Assembly: GCF_000153165.2 (NCBI RefSeq)
Contig: NC_014472.1
Location: 3,804,305 to 3,868,304, forward strand
Length of the DNA stretch: 64,000 nt
Direction of reading: 5' to 3'
Origin: Maribacter sp. HTCC2170
Lineage (GTDB): Bacteria > Bacteroidota > Bacteroidia > Flavobacteriales > Flavobacteriaceae
Below the pieces are notes generated by a model. That model saw only the letters and a program-made list of their open reading frames with translations, did not search any database and was not told the origin of the DNA. The position numbers and the translations under genes were made by a program. Below are positions 27,611 to 36,886 of this stretch, one piece after another (the first letter of the stretch is position 1; the number at the start of each line of letters is the position of its first letter).

Positions 27611-27618
27611 CAAAATTA
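27611..27618 (-). promoter_or_regulatory. -7 promoter box of the E2 gene
   Basis: Minus-strand TAATTTTG fits TAnnTTTG and lies about 40 bases upstream of the E2 ATG. No clear -33 element. Confidence 0.4.
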
Positions 27619-27655
27619 ATAAAATAACCACCTATTTACTAAATTAATTGCAACT

Positions 27656-28276
27656 CTAGTTTGCTTTAAGAGAACCCTCAAACGGTATTCTATTTAAAAT
27701 ACTACGACCTAAAGTAACTTCATCTGCATACTCCAATTCATCCCCAATGGCAATCCCACGGGCAATGGTAGAAGTTGCAATATCTAATCCTTGCAGCTGT
27801 TTATAAATGTAAAAATTGGTAGTATCCCCTTCCATGGTCGAACTTAAGGCAAAAATCATTTCTTTTATTTTACCCTCTTTGGCTTTGCTCACTAATGATG
27901 AGATAGTCAATTCTTGCGGCCCCACACCTTCCATAGGTGATATTTTTCCACCAAGAACATGATAAAGCCCTTTGAATTGTCCTGTATTTTCGATCGCCAT
28001 AACATCTCGAATATCCTCTACCACACATACAATACTTTCATCCCTTTTTGGGTTGGCACATATTTCACATAACTCAACATCGGATATATTATGACAATTG
28101 GCACAGAACTTAACGGTGTTTCTAAGGTCTTGTAACGCTACTGACAACTTCATGGTCTGCTCGGTTGGCTGTTTCAGCAAATGCAACACCAATCGCAATG
28201 CGGTGCGCTTACCTATACCAGGCAATTGAGACATCTCATAAACCGCGTTCTCCAATAGCTTTGATGAAAAATCCAT
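27656..28276 (-). CDS. recR: recombination protein RecR
   Basis: RecR acts with RecF and RecO to load RecA at gaps. The 206-residue length is standard. The helix-hairpin-helix is at the N-terminus ([17 protein letters not shown]), followed by a zinc finger ([16 protein letters not shown]) and a Toprim domain ([35 protein letters not shown]). The start [12 protein letters not shown] at 28276 is preferred over a longer reading of the frame. It is divergent from the symporter gene, with only 58 bases between the two starts. Confidence 0.96.
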   Translation of the reverse strand: MDFSSKLLENAVYEMSQLPGIGKRTALRLVLHLLKQPTEQTMKLSVALQDLRNTVKFCANCHNISDVELCEICANPKRDESIVCVVEDIRDVMAIENTGQFKGLYHVLGGKISPMEGVGPQELTISSLVSKAKEGKIKEMIFALSSTMEGDTTNFYIYKQLQGLDIATSTIARGIAIGDELEYADEVTLGRSILNRIPFEGSLKAN

Positions 28277-28334
28277 AACGACAAAATTACACACTATTTT
28301 TTCTTTTTGTACTTTGCATCTGAAATTTATTTAC

Positions 28335-29792
28335 ATGACAGCCACCCATATTTTGCTCCTTATCGGCGCATATTTTATTTTACTTTTACTGATATCCTAT
28401 TTTACTGGGAAAAATGATTCCAATATCGATTTCTTTAAAGCTGGCAAACAGAGTCCCTGGTATTTGGTTGCATTCGGAATGGTTGGTGCCTCGCTCTCAG
28501 GGGTCACGTTTATTTCTGTACCTGGTTGGGTTGACGCCTCTCAATTCAGTTATATGCAGGTGGTTTTTGGGTATTTTCTGGGGTATTTAGTAACTGCATA
28601 TGTTTTGCTACCTATATATTATAAGCAAAATGTAACATCGATTTACGAATATTTAGATGACCGATTTGGATTTGTGAGCTATAAAGTTGGCGCTGTTTCT
28701 TTCTTTGTTTCAAGGGTTCTTGGGGCTTCTTTCCGTCTCTTTTTAGTTGCAATTGTGTTGCAGCAATTTGTTTTTGATGCTTGGAACGTTCCTTTTGAAA
28801 TTACTGTAACTCTTTCAATCCTATTAATTTGGATTTATACCTTCAGAGGAGGAATTAAAACCATTGTTTGGACAGATACACTACAGACACTATTTATGCT
28901 TATATCTGTAGGGCTTTCGATCTATTTCATATTAGAAGAATTGAACTGGAGTTTTATGGATTTTATGGCGTCGGAGGAGTTTAGTAAGTACAGCAAGACC
29001 TTGTTCGTTGATGATTTTATGGATAAAAACCATTTGATCAAATCTTTTCTTGGAGGAATGTTCGTCACCATTTGTATGACAGGACTGGACCAAGATATGA
29101 TGCAGAAGAATCTAACTTGTAAGAATTTAAAAGAGGCCCAGAAGAATATGGTCTCCTTTAGTGTGGTTTTGGTCTTTGTAACTTTTGTTTTTATGCTTTT
29201 GGGAGCACTACTCTTTATCTATGCCGAAAAATTTCAAATTGGTATCCCGCTAATGGATGGTAAGCCAAAAACAGATTTACTATTCCCCGAAATTGCCTTG
29301 AACAGCGGATTGGGGATGACCGTTGCTGTTACTTTTATGCTTGGTCTTATCGCCGCCGCTTATAGTAGTGCAGATAGTGCACTTACTTCATTGACTACTT
29401 CATTTTGTGTTGACTTTTTAGGGATTGACAAAAAACCAGAAAACAGCAAGAAGAAAATTCGCAAAGCAACACATATAGGCATGAGCTTATTATTGATTCT
29501 TGTGGTGGTTGCTTTCAAGCATATTTTAGATACCAATGTAATTGACGGTTTATTAAAAGTAGCTTCCTATACTTATGGGCCTTTGTTGGGTCTTTTTGCC
29601 TTTGGTATCTTCACAAAGTTTAAGGTCAAAGACAACTATGTCTGGATTGTGGCCATCCTATCGGTTTCAATAAGTTATATACTGGGGAAATTACCTCCAG
29701 AAAGTATTGGGGGTTATGTTTTTGGTTATGAGCTCCTACCCATAAATGGGTTGATTACATTTGTAGGTTTAATGATTATTCGAAAAAAATAG
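28335..29792 (+). CDS. sodium:solute symporter (SSS family)
   Basis: A 485-residue membrane transporter with about 13 predicted helices. Family features include [20 protein letters not shown] near the N-terminus, [71 protein letters not shown] and [18 protein letters not shown], the Na2-site region of SSS proteins. The ATG at 28335 is chosen over an upstream TTG or other start, because it gives the usual short extracellular N-terminus. The substrate is unknown; a sugar, sialic acid or amino acid is possible. Confidence 0.88.
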   Translation: MTATHILLLIGAYFILLLLISYFTGKNDSNIDFFKAGKQSPWYLVAFGMVGASLSGVTFISVPGWVDASQFSYMQVVFGYFLGYLVTAYVLLPIYYKQNVTSIYEYLDDRFGFVSYKVGAVSFFVSRVLGASFRLFLVAIVLQQFVFDAWNVPFEITVTLSILLIWIYTFRGGIKTIVWTDTLQTLFMLISVGLSIYFILEELNWSFMDFMASEEFSKYSKTLFVDDFMDKNHLIKSFLGGMFVTICMTGLDQDMMQKNLTCKNLKEAQKNMVSFSVVLVFVTFVFMLLGALLFIYAEKFQIGIPLMDGKPKTDLLFPEIALNSGLGMTVAVTFMLGLIAAAYSSADSALTSLTTSFCVDFLGIDKKPENSKKKIRKATHIGMSLLLILVVVAFKHILDTNVIDGLLKVASYTYGPLLGLFAFGIFTKFKVKDNYVWIVAILSVSISYILGKLPPESIGGYVFGYELLPINGLITFVGLMIIRKK

Positions 29793-29942
29793 GTATAAGA
29801 CGTATTTGAGGACTCATGTAAAATTTCATACTCATTTATATTACAACTATTAGACTACTTCAGGGTAAGATTTACCCTATATCTAAATTGGATATATCTC
29901 CAACCATGTAGATTCCCATAAAGTCGACAATCTAAGCGATTG

Positions 29943-29958
29943 TTTAGTTTAAACTAAA
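29943..29958. repeat. 16-bp perfect palindrome TTTAGTTTAAACTAAA
   Basis: Perfect palindrome 10 bases beyond the stop of the CoA-binding gene. It could act as a weak terminator or as a protein-binding site. It shares the GTTTAAAC core with the palindrome at 26074-26089. Confidence 0.4.
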
Positions 29959-29968
29959 TCTGTATCTC

Positions 29969-30328
29969 TTAATATTGATTGGTTGCCAAAAGCACCAAAG
30001 TGCAGGCCACATCGAACTTTATGTTGTTTTTCTCCAAAAGCCTGTAAAATTCAGGGTTTTCAGTTCCAGGGTTAAAAATTACCCTTGATGGTTGTAGGTT
30101 TATAATGTCATTATAATATGCTTCTTGTCTTTTTGGATTTAAATACAAAGTAATCGTATGTATATTTTGGATATCATCTAAATTGGTATTAATTTGGACG
30201 CCGTGAATTACTCCTACTTGTAATCCGTATGCCTTAGTTACAATTCCTTTGTCAACTAAACGATTTATTGCGATATTACTGTAGCGGTCTGGTTTCAAAG
30301 AAGCCCCAAAAACAAGAGTGTCTTTCAT
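29969..30328 (-). CDS. CoA-binding (Rossmann) domain protein
   Basis: A 119-residue stand-alone CoA_binding_2 protein: TLVFGASLKPDRYSNIAINR, LVDKGIVTKAYG, then ITLYLNPKRQEAYYNDII, RVIFNPGTENPEFYRLLEKN. These small proteins bind CoA or a similar nucleotide through a Rossmann fold, and their role is poorly known. The gene stands alone. Its start codon lies inside a 26-bp perfect palindrome, which suggests control by a dimeric regulator. Family call is good; function is not known. Confidence 0.85.
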   Translation of the reverse strand: MKDTLVFGASLKPDRYSNIAINRLVDKGIVTKAYGLQVGVIHGVQINTNLDDIQNIHTITLYLNPKRQEAYYNDIINLQPSRVIFNPGTENPEFYRLLEKNNIKFDVACTLVLLATNQY

Positions 30329-30351
30329 TTGTTAAATATATTTAACAAATG
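30326..30351. promoter_or_regulatory. 26-bp perfect palindrome over the CoA-binding gene start codon
   Basis: Each arm is CATTTGTTAAATA and its exact complement, with no mismatch or spacer. The first three bases on the minus strand's coding side are the ATG of the CoA-binding gene. A bound dimer would block transcription or initiation, and the RNA could also form a hairpin hiding the start codon. The regulator is not identified; the Rex consensus (TTGTTAA, 4-base gap, TTAACAA) is close but the gap here is 6. Confidence 0.65.
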
Positions 30352-30486
30352 TAACTTTTTCATAAAAAAGACGTCTTTATAATAATATAGATTAGGTTCA
30401 TCTTTACTGAAGCAAAATAAAGGTCGTTGATAACGCTATATGTTTATAGTTAATGGTTAGTGTTTAGTATAGCCTATCAGCGAAAG

Positions 30487-30515
30487 AAACCCTGGCGGTA
30501 ACGTCAGGGTTTTAT
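30487..30515 (+). terminator. orphan hairpin terminator upstream of the TonB-type receptor
   Basis: Stem ACCCTGGCG / CGTCAGGGT (one G-T pair) with a 4-base GTAA loop, followed by TTTTATGTTTT. The nearest plus-strand gene ends about 700 bases upstream, and the gene in between is on the minus strand, so this terminator must end either an unannotated transcript or a receptor leader RNA. Its stem is nearly the same as that of the terminator after the receptor gene. Confidence 0.7.
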
Positions 30516-30583
30516 GTTTTATATATTCCGTTTAGAGTCCAAATTGTCATTTTACCGCTTGAACCAATCTGGAGTTTGAGTTA

Positions 30584-30619
30584 AAGAATGTTAAAATCAA
30601 ACTATTTGGTAACATTCTT
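30584..30619. promoter_or_regulatory. 10-16-10 inverted repeat ahead of the TonB-type receptor gene
   Basis: Arms AAGAATGTTA (30584-30593) and TAACATTCTT (30610-30619) are perfect complements around a 16-base spacer that contains CTATTTGG, a candidate -7-like element. It is a possible operator around the receptor promoter, 75-110 bases before the ATG. Confidence 0.5.
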
Positions 30620-30693
30620 CCCATTTCCTCGTCCAGTATAAAACATCAATCAACAATCAATCTGCCTCAGGGCAAAATCAAAAAACGAACAAC

Positions 30694-33144
30694 ATGAAAA
30701 AAGTAGTACTACTTTTTGCACTATTAATCTATGGTGCAATTACAGCAAACCATCCTACAGATCCATCAGACTTAAAGAATGGAAGCATTTATGGCAAGGT
30801 CATCGACGCTTCTTTAAAAGAGCCAGTGGCCTACGCGGCCATAGTCATTAAATCTCAACTCGATGGCGCCAATTTAACAGGAGGAATCACCCAAGAAGAT
30901 GGCTCGTTTGAGATTAGAGATCTTCCAGAAGGAGACTTGATACTGGAAGTACAGTTTATTGGATATAAAACGCATACACAAAGTTTATCCATATCTAAAA
31001 GAAAGAAAAAAATAGACTTGGGAACAATCTCCATTACTGAAGAATCAGAACAACTTGAAGGTGTTGAGGTAGTTGCCGAAAGAACAACAATAGAGCAGAA
31101 AATAGATAGGAAAGTAATAAATGTGGGTAAAGACCTTACAACGGCTGGTGCTACTGCAGCAGACATAATGAACAACATTCCCTCATTAAACGTTGATTCC
31201 CAATCTGGTGAATTATCTTTACGTGGAAACACCAATGTAAGGGTAATGGTCGATGGCAAACTATCTAATGTACCCGTGGCACAATTATTAAGGCAGATTC
31301 CATCCACCTCAATCAAATCAATAGAACTGATTACCAATCCATCAGCAAAATATAACCCTGAAGGCATGAGTGGTATGATCAATATTGTATTGCACAAAAA
31401 TGCCAATATCGGATTTAACGGTAACATAAATACAGGGTTGACTGTGGCTAAAGAGGCAAAATTCAACAGCTCACTAGATTTGAATTACCGAAATGGAAAA
31501 TTCAATCTTTACGGCAATTACGGTGTAAACGTGGGAAAATATGTAAATGATGGCTCAATATTAAGGACCACAGAAAATTCAGAACAGTTGTTCGATTTTC
31601 TTTCGAATGACAAATCACATCTTTACAAAGTAGGTGTAGATTTCTATTTAAATGACAAGAATACAATCTCAGTCTTTACAAATCAGAACAATCATGATGG
31701 GAAATTTAGGGGATTGACTGACATACAGTACTATAATAACCCCTCATTAAATGGAACCCAAGACTTTACAAGTGACAACGAGAATATAAGTTCACAATAC
31801 AATTTTGACTATAAGTTAGATTTCAACAAGGAGGGTCATAATTTGGAACTTGAAGTGGATTACAATGAGTTCGAAGAGGACGAAATTGCCGATTTTAAGA
31901 ATTCGGGCAATGTAGTTTTTCCAAACTATCAAGATTTTGTAGATACAGAAAGAACACAGATAATTGCCAATTTAGATTACGTCAACCCTTTGGATTCAAT
32001 ATCAAAATTGGAATTTGGTGTTGAAGCAAGAGTATTTGAAACAAATGTTGATTATGCTTCAACTGGTCTTTCGTTCAATGAAATTGGCAATTTGCTCCCA
32101 ACACCAGACAAAGGTTTTGTTTATGGAATGGATATTTATTCTGCATATGCAACTTTCGGTCAGAATTACAAAAAATGGTCTTATCAAGTTGGGCTGCGCG
32201 TTGAAGATGTTGAAGTGACAGCTGATACAGATGACACACGATCATACACTGATGATTATACCGAGTTATACCCTTCATCCTTTATCACTTATTCTCCTTC
32301 GGATAAAAATCAATTTCAATTGAGTTTTAGTAGAAGGGTTGACAGACCCGGGCTTTCCCAAGTAAACCCTATAAGAGAATGGTCTACTCCCTTGATATCT
32401 TCTTTAGGCAACGAAAGTCTATCACCTCAATTTACCAACTCATTTGAACTCAATTACACCAGAAGATTGGAAAAAGGTAGTATTACCGCTGGGGTTTTCT
32501 ATAGAGCAATAAAAGATGACATAAGCAGAGCGGTATATATAGATAGACTAGATCTGAACAAAACGATTTTAACCTTTGACAATTTTGATGACACCTCATC
32601 TTATGGCTTAGAAATTTCAGGAAACTATAAGCCCACAAAATGGTGGAGTATAAACGGTAGCTTTGACTTGTATTCGCAAACACAGCAGGGAATCACCGAA
32701 CGATTGGCTGGTGACAACTCCGCCGCAACAATAGATGACATCACTATTGAGAACGTAGAGGTTGATAATCTGGCTTGGAATATGCGAATGAACAACAGTA
32801 TAAAAGTGAACAAGAAATTATCACTTCAAATATTTGGATTTTATAGAGGAGCCAATGAGAACATACAATTTGATGTTAAACCGATGTACTTTGTTAATAC
32901 AGGTGCCCGATACAGTTTTGCACAAGGTAAAGGAACTTTTAGTTTAAACTTCAATGATGTGTTCAATACCATGCGATTCGCATTTACATCTGTAAACCCA
33001 ATTGCACAAGAGGGAAGGTTTAATTGGGAAAGTCAGTCTCTATATGCAGGATTGTCATACCGTTTCGGAAGCGGAAAAAATAGAGCAGCTCAAAGAAAGC
33101 GAAGAGACAACAACACCAAGCAAGGTGGCGGTGGAATTCTTTAA
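30694..33144 (+). CDS. TonB-dependent receptor-like outer-membrane protein
   Basis: An 816-residue outer-membrane protein with signal MKKVVLLFALLIYGAITA. An N-terminal carboxypeptidase-regulatory-like domain (GSIYGKVIDASLKEPVAYAA, about 30-115) precedes a plug domain (TAADIMNNIPSLNVDSQSGE, LSLRGNTNVRVMVDGKLSNV, LITNPSAKYNPEGMSGMINI) and a long beta barrel of the OMP_b-brl_3 type ending LYAGLSYRFGSGKN. A short basic tail (RAAQRKRRDNNTKQGGGGIL) ends the protein. No SusD partner or TonB gene is adjacent, so the substrate is unknown. A matching terminator follows the stop. Confidence 0.88.
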   Translation: MKKVVLLFALLIYGAITANHPTDPSDLKNGSIYGKVIDASLKEPVAYAAIVIKSQLDGANLTGGITQEDGSFEIRDLPEGDLILEVQFIGYKTHTQSLSISKRKKKIDLGTISITEESEQLEGVEVVAERTTIEQKIDRKVINVGKDLTTAGATAADIMNNIPSLNVDSQSGELSLRGNTNVRVMVDGKLSNVPVAQLLRQIPSTSIKSIELITNPSAKYNPEGMSGMINIVLHKNANIGFNGNINTGLTVAKEAKFNSSLDLNYRNGKFNLYGNYGVNVGKYVNDGSILRTTENSEQLFDFLSNDKSHLYKVGVDFYLNDKNTISVFTNQNNHDGKFRGLTDIQYYNNPSLNGTQDFTSDNENISSQYNFDYKLDFNKEGHNLELEVDYNEFEEDEIADFKNSGNVVFPNYQDFVDTERTQIIANLDYVNPLDSISKLEFGVEARVFETNVDYASTGLSFNEIGNLLPTPDKGFVYGMDIYSAYATFGQNYKKWSYQVGLRVEDVEVTADTDDTRSYTDDYTELYPSSFITYSPSDKNQFQLSFSRRVDRPGLSQVNPIREWSTPLISSLGNESLSPQFTNSFELNYTRRLEKGSITAGVFYRAIKDDISRAVYIDRLDLNKTILTFDNFDDTSSYGLEISGNYKPTKWWSINGSFDLYSQTQQGITERLAGDNSAATIDDITIENVEVDNLAWNMRMNNSIKVNKKLSLQIFGFYRGANENIQFDVKPMYFVNTGARYSFAQGKGTFSLNFNDVFNTMRFAFTSVNPIAQEGRFNWESQSLYAGLSYRFGSGKNRAAQRKRRDNNTKQGGGGIL

Positions 33145-33208
33145 GAATTAATTGTCATAATTTGTTGGGATAATGGTTGGTTGGTCTCAACACAAACATT
33201 GACAATTA

Positions 33209-33246
33209 AGAAACCCTGACGAATTTCGTCAGGGTTTTATTTTTTT
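33209..33246 (+). terminator. terminator after the TonB-type receptor gene
   Basis: A perfect stem AAACCCTGACGA / TCGTCAGGGTTT (33211-33236) followed by TATTTTTTT. It lies about 65 bases after the receptor stop. The CCCTGACG stem closely matches the orphan terminator upstream of the gene. It may also serve the converging fabH-like gene. Confidence 0.85.
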
Positions 33247-33260
33247 AAATTTAAGTTGTT

Positions 33261-34268
33261 TTACCATCTAATCATGACACTACCCCAAGTAAAGCCACTG
33301 CCAAAAGCCGCAAGAACAACCAAATCACCATCTTTTACTCGACCTTGCTCCCATGCTTCAGTCAAAGCAATTGGAATCGAAGCGGCCGTTGTATTACCAT
33401 ATTTCATTATATTATTGAAGACTTTATCATCTGTCAGACCAAATTTTCTTTGGATGAACTGCGATATTCGTAAGTTAGCTTGATGCGGTACCAGTAGGTC
33501 TATATCCTCTTTTTTTAAATCGTTGGTCATTAAACCTTCCATAATCACCTCACTAAATCGCACTACTGCATTTTTAAACACAAATTGGCCGTTCATATAA
33601 GGATAGTATGAGGCATCGTCCGGATCATTTTCTTCAATGATATCTGTAATCCATCTTTTACCCATTCCTGGAGCGATCAAAGAGAGCTCTTCCGCATGTT
33701 GCCCTTCAGAATGTAAATGGGTAGAAAGAATTCCTTTAGTCGTGTCTTCTTCCCTTGAAAGAACCGCAGCTCCTGCTCCATCACCAAAAATAACCGTAAC
33801 ACCTCTTCCCCGTGTAGTAAAATCAAGACCTGTAGAGTGAACCTCTGAGCCAATCACCAACACATTTTTGTACATGCCAGATTTAATGTATTGGTCTGCC
33901 ACTGAGATACCATAAACAAATCCAGAACATTGGTTTCTTACATCCAATGCGCCAACAGTTTTTATACCTAAATCTCTTTGCACCAATACGCCAGGGCCAG
34001 GAAAATAATAATCTGGACTTAAAGTCGCAAAAACGATAAAATCTATTTCATCCTTATCAATTCCAGAACGTTCTATGGCAATTTTGGCGGCTTTGACACC
34101 CATTGTGGTGGTCGTATCTTCACCTTTGATCACATGTCGGCGCTCCTTAATCCCTGTTCGTTCTTGAATCCATTCATCATTGGTATCCATCACTTTTGAT
34201 AGATCATCATTTGTCACTACATTTTCGGGAACAAAATACCCGAGTCCGGTTATTTTCGAGTTATACAT
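33261..34268 (-). CDS. 3-oxoacyl-ACP synthase III-family protein
   Basis: A 335-residue thiolase-fold condensing enzyme of the FabH type. The Cys-His-Asn triad is visible as DVRNQCSGFVYGISV (Cys), LVPHQANLRISQF (His) and MKYGNTTAASIPIAL (Asn). The C-terminus GSGFTWGSVMIRW is the standard FabH end. It would start acyl chains from acyl-CoA and malonyl-ACP. It stands apart from the plsX-fabH cluster usual for housekeeping fabH, and Bacteroidota carry several paralogues, so I do not assign the symbol. It might make a specialised starter unit. Confidence 0.9.
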   Translation of the reverse strand: MYNSKITGLGYFVPENVVTNDDLSKVMDTNDEWIQERTGIKERRHVIKGEDTTTTMGVKAAKIAIERSGIDKDEIDFIVFATLSPDYYFPGPGVLVQRDLGIKTVGALDVRNQCSGFVYGISVADQYIKSGMYKNVLVIGSEVHSTGLDFTTRGRGVTVIFGDGAGAAVLSREEDTTKGILSTHLHSEGQHAEELSLIAPGMGKRWITDIIEENDPDDASYYPYMNGQFVFKNAVVRFSEVIMEGLMTNDLKKEDIDLLVPHQANLRISQFIQRKFGLTDDKVFNNIMKYGNTTAASIPIALTEAWEQGRVKDGDLVVLAAFGSGFTWGSVMIRW

Positions 34269-34407
34269 ATATGGGTTAATTTATTTTGAAAGGTACAAAT
34301 TGGGCTTTTATTTTCAATTTTAAAAACCATTTAACTAATATAAAAAAATTACCTGATCAAGACCAATATTCATTCCCACAGGATTTTTTAATTAAATAAC
34401 ATCAAAG

Positions 34408-34424
34408 CGTGCCAGTTTGTCACG
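34408..34424. promoter_or_regulatory. imperfect inverted repeat upstream of htpG
   Basis: CGTGCCA-GTT-TGTCACG has 7-base arms with one mismatch. It lies 60-77 bases before the htpG ATG, where a heat-shock control site would be expected. The regulator is not known from this sequence. Confidence 0.35.
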
Positions 34425-34484
34425 GTATTAAAGTATGGTATTTTTTTTGAATGACATGAGTTGTAATTCTTAAAAAGAAATAAA

Positions 34485-36377
34485 ATGGCCACAGGCAAAA
34501 TAAATGTATCAGTAGATAATATATTCCCATTAATCAAAAAATTCCTTTACAGTGATCACGAGATTTTTCTTCGGGAATTGATTTCAAATGCAACCGATGC
34601 CACTTTGAAGTTAAAGCATTTGACTTCAATTGGTGAGGCCAAGGTTGAATATGGCAACCCAATGATTGAGGTCAAAATCGACAAGGAGGGCAAAAAGCTT
34701 CATATTATTGACCAAGGTCTTGGTATGACCGAGGATGAAGTAAAAAAGTACATCAATGAAGTAGCCTTTTCTGGAGCTGAAGAATTTATTGACAAATATA
34801 AGGATGCAGAAAAAGATGCTGGAATCATAGGACACTTCGGTCTTGGTTTTTATTCATCCTTCATGGTGGCAGATAAAGTAGAAATAATTACGAAAAGTTT
34901 TAAAGATGAGCCAGCGGCCCATTGGTCTTGCGATGGTTCCCCAAAGTTTACTTTAAAGAAAGCAAAAAAAGAAGATCGTGGTACTGAGATAATTTTACAC
35001 ATCTCGGAAGATGAGCAAGAATTCTTGGAAGAGGGAAGGATAACAGAGCTTTTAAACAAGTATAACAAGTTTATGCCAATTCCTATAAAATTTGGCATGA
35101 AGACCGAGACCCTTCCAAAACCAGAAGATGCAAAAGAGGAGGATCCAGCGCCCACACAGGAAATTGACAATATTATAAACAATCCGAACCCGGCGTGGAC
35201 AAAACAGCCATCTGACTTAGAAGATGAGGATTATAAGAGCTTCTACAGAGAACTTTACCCTATGCAGTTTGAGGAACCTTTATTCAATATTCATTTGAAC
35301 GTTGATTATCCTTTTAACCTTACAGGTATTCTTTACTTTCCAAAATTGAGCAACGACCTCAACATGCAAAAAGACAAAATACAGCTTTTTCAAAATCAGG
35401 TTTTTGTAACTGATAATGTTGAAGGTATTGTTCCTGAATTCCTAACCATGTTACGTGGGGTGATCGACTCACCAGATATTCCTTTGAACGTATCACGTTC
35501 GTACTTGCAAGCAGATGGAGCTGTTAAAAAAATATCGTCTTACATCACCAGAAAGGTGGCCGATAAATTGAATTCCATTTTCAAAAACAATAGGGAAGAA
35601 TTCGAAGCCAAGTGGAACGATATAAAAATAGTTATTGAATATGGCATGCTATCAGAAGATAAATTCTTTGAAAAAGCTGACAAATTTGCATTATACCCAA
35701 CCATAGATGGCAAATTCTTCACTTTTGAAGAATTACAGGAAAACTTAAAAGAGAAGCAAACTGATAAAGACGACAAATTGGTAGTGTTGTATGCTTCAGA
35801 CAAAGAAGCCCAACATAGTTATATTGAAGCAGCTAAAGATAAAGGGTATGAAGTCTTATTGATGGATTCTCCCATTATTGGACATTTGATGCAAAAGTTG
35901 GAAACTTCAAAAGAAAACATATCATTTGCAAGAGTTGATGCTGATCACTTGGATAATCTTATCAAAAAAGAAGATACACAGATTTCAAAACTCTCAGATG
36001 AAGAAAAAGACCGCCTCAAGGCGAATTTAGAGACTGTATTTGGCGAAAAAAGCAGCTATACCATACAGATGGAAGCAATGGATAGTAATGCCTCACCTTT
36101 CATTATTACCGAACCGGAATTTATGCGTAGAATGAAAGAAATGCAGCAGACTGGCGGTGGCGGTGGTATGTTCGGTATGGGCGGCATGCCAGAAATGTAC
36201 AATCTTATTGTTAATACCAATCATGAATTGGTCGGAGAAATCTTGAATACCAAAACCGAAAAGAAACGCAAGCGATTAATCAGTCAATCACTTGATTTAG
36301 CAAAACTTTCCAAAGGGTTGTTAAAAGGTGAAGATTTAACCAATTTCATAAAACGCAGCTACGATATGGTTAAATAA
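34485..36377 (+). CDS. htpG: molecular chaperone HtpG (Hsp90)
   Basis: Bacterial Hsp90, an ATP-driven cytoplasmic chaperone. At 630 residues it is full length. GHKL ATPase motifs are LRELISNATDATLKLKHL (Asn that binds Mg), IDQGLGMTEDEVKKYIN and IGHFGLGFYSSFMVADKV. The middle domain has the catalytic-loop arginine region PLNVSRSYLQAD. A Gly/Met-rich stretch (MQQTGGGGGMFGMGGMPEMY) near residue 555-575 is an insertion typical of Bacteroidota HtpG. It is followed 31 bases later by the DUF2141 gene. Confidence 0.96.
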   Translation: MATGKINVSVDNIFPLIKKFLYSDHEIFLRELISNATDATLKLKHLTSIGEAKVEYGNPMIEVKIDKEGKKLHIIDQGLGMTEDEVKKYINEVAFSGAEEFIDKYKDAEKDAGIIGHFGLGFYSSFMVADKVEIITKSFKDEPAAHWSCDGSPKFTLKKAKKEDRGTEIILHISEDEQEFLEEGRITELLNKYNKFMPIPIKFGMKTETLPKPEDAKEEDPAPTQEIDNIINNPNPAWTKQPSDLEDEDYKSFYRELYPMQFEEPLFNIHLNVDYPFNLTGILYFPKLSNDLNMQKDKIQLFQNQVFVTDNVEGIVPEFLTMLRGVIDSPDIPLNVSRSYLQADGAVKKISSYITRKVADKLNSIFKNNREEFEAKWNDIKIVIEYGMLSEDKFFEKADKFALYPTIDGKFFTFEELQENLKEKQTDKDDKLVVLYASDKEAQHSYIEAAKDKGYEVLLMDSPIIGHLMQKLETSKENISFARVDADHLDNLIKKEDTQISKLSDEEKDRLKANLETVFGEKSSYTIQMEAMDSNASPFIITEPEFMRRMKEMQQTGGGGGMFGMGGMPEMYNLIVNTNHELVGEILNTKTEKKRKRLISQSLDLAKLSKGLLKGEDLTNFIKRSYDMVK

Positions 36378-36408
36378 TTAGCCTTATAACCTGCCAATAT
36401 CTTTAGGT

Positions 36409-36822
36409 TTGAATAATATTTTCTTTGCTCTTTTTATATTCTTTGTATGCTTTGTCAATGCACAAGAACAGCATTTAAGTGCCCAAATAAATGGTATTAA
36501 TTCGAATGAAGGAAAAATTCTTTATACCATTTTTTCTGGCAAAGAAGGATTTCCAAATGATGTGGATAAGGCGATTAAAAGTGGAAAAATTCTCATTGAA
36601 AATGGTGGGGCCTCAATTGAAATAGATCTCCCAAAAGGAGAGTATGCTATAATGGTATTTCATGATGAAGATGACAACGATGAATTAAAAACCAATTGGA
36701 TCGGCATGCCAAAAGAAGGGGTTGGCAACTCAAATAACCATAAAGGCATTCCTAGTTATAAAAAGTCTGTTTTCAAATTAATTGAAGATAAATCAATTGT
36801 TATTGAACTTTGGTATATGTAG
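36409..36822 (+). CDS. DUF2141 exported protein, TTG start
   Basis: A 137-residue exported protein. A hydrophobic signal (NNIFFALFIFFVCFVNAQ) leads into QHLSAQINGINSNEGKILYTIFSGKEGFP, and the C-terminal half has YAIMVFHDEDDNDELKTNWIGMPKEGVGNS, the DUF2141 signature. The only start that keeps the signal peptide is TTG at 36409-36411. It follows htpG by 31 bases and has a strong terminator after it. DUF2141 proteins are small beta-sandwich periplasmic proteins of unknown role. Confidence 0.85.
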   Translation: MNNIFFALFIFFVCFVNAQEQHLSAQINGINSNEGKILYTIFSGKEGFPNDVDKAIKSGKILIENGGASIEIDLPKGEYAIMVFHDEDDNDELKTNWIGMPKEGVGNSNNHKGIPSYKKSVFKLIEDKSIVIELWYM

Positions 36823-36850
36823 TATTAGTATGTACTGCCTTTTCAAATTA

Positions 36851-36886
36851 AAAGCGCTCTGATAATGCTTATCAGAGCGCTTTCCT
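36851..36886 (+). terminator. strong hairpin terminator after DUF2141 gene
   Basis: A 15-bp perfect stem AAAGCGCTCTGATAA / TTATCAGAGCGCTTT with a 3-base loop, about 30 bases after the DUF2141 stop, followed by a short T-rich tract. It ends the htpG/DUF2141 transcript. Confidence 0.85.

Larger units (their letters stand above)
30352..30693 (+). other. long leader region ahead of the TonB-type receptor gene
   Basis: No protein ORF is convincing here. The region holds a 12-bp palindrome AAAGACGTCTTT at 30367-30378, a complete hairpin terminator at 30487-30515 with no plus-strand gene before it, and a 10-16-10 inverted repeat at 30584-30619. It may encode a short RNA ending at the terminator or a regulated leader of the receptor gene. 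Confidence 0.5.

Noticed and set aside
30326..30351. Palindrome as a definite Rex operator
   Set aside because: The half-site spacing is 6 bases instead of the usual 4, and no Rex gene is nearby. It is left as an unassigned operator.
30855..31466. Antisense ORF opposite the TonB-type receptor
   Set aside because: It overlaps the well-supported plug domain of the receptor and has no promoter or family likeness.
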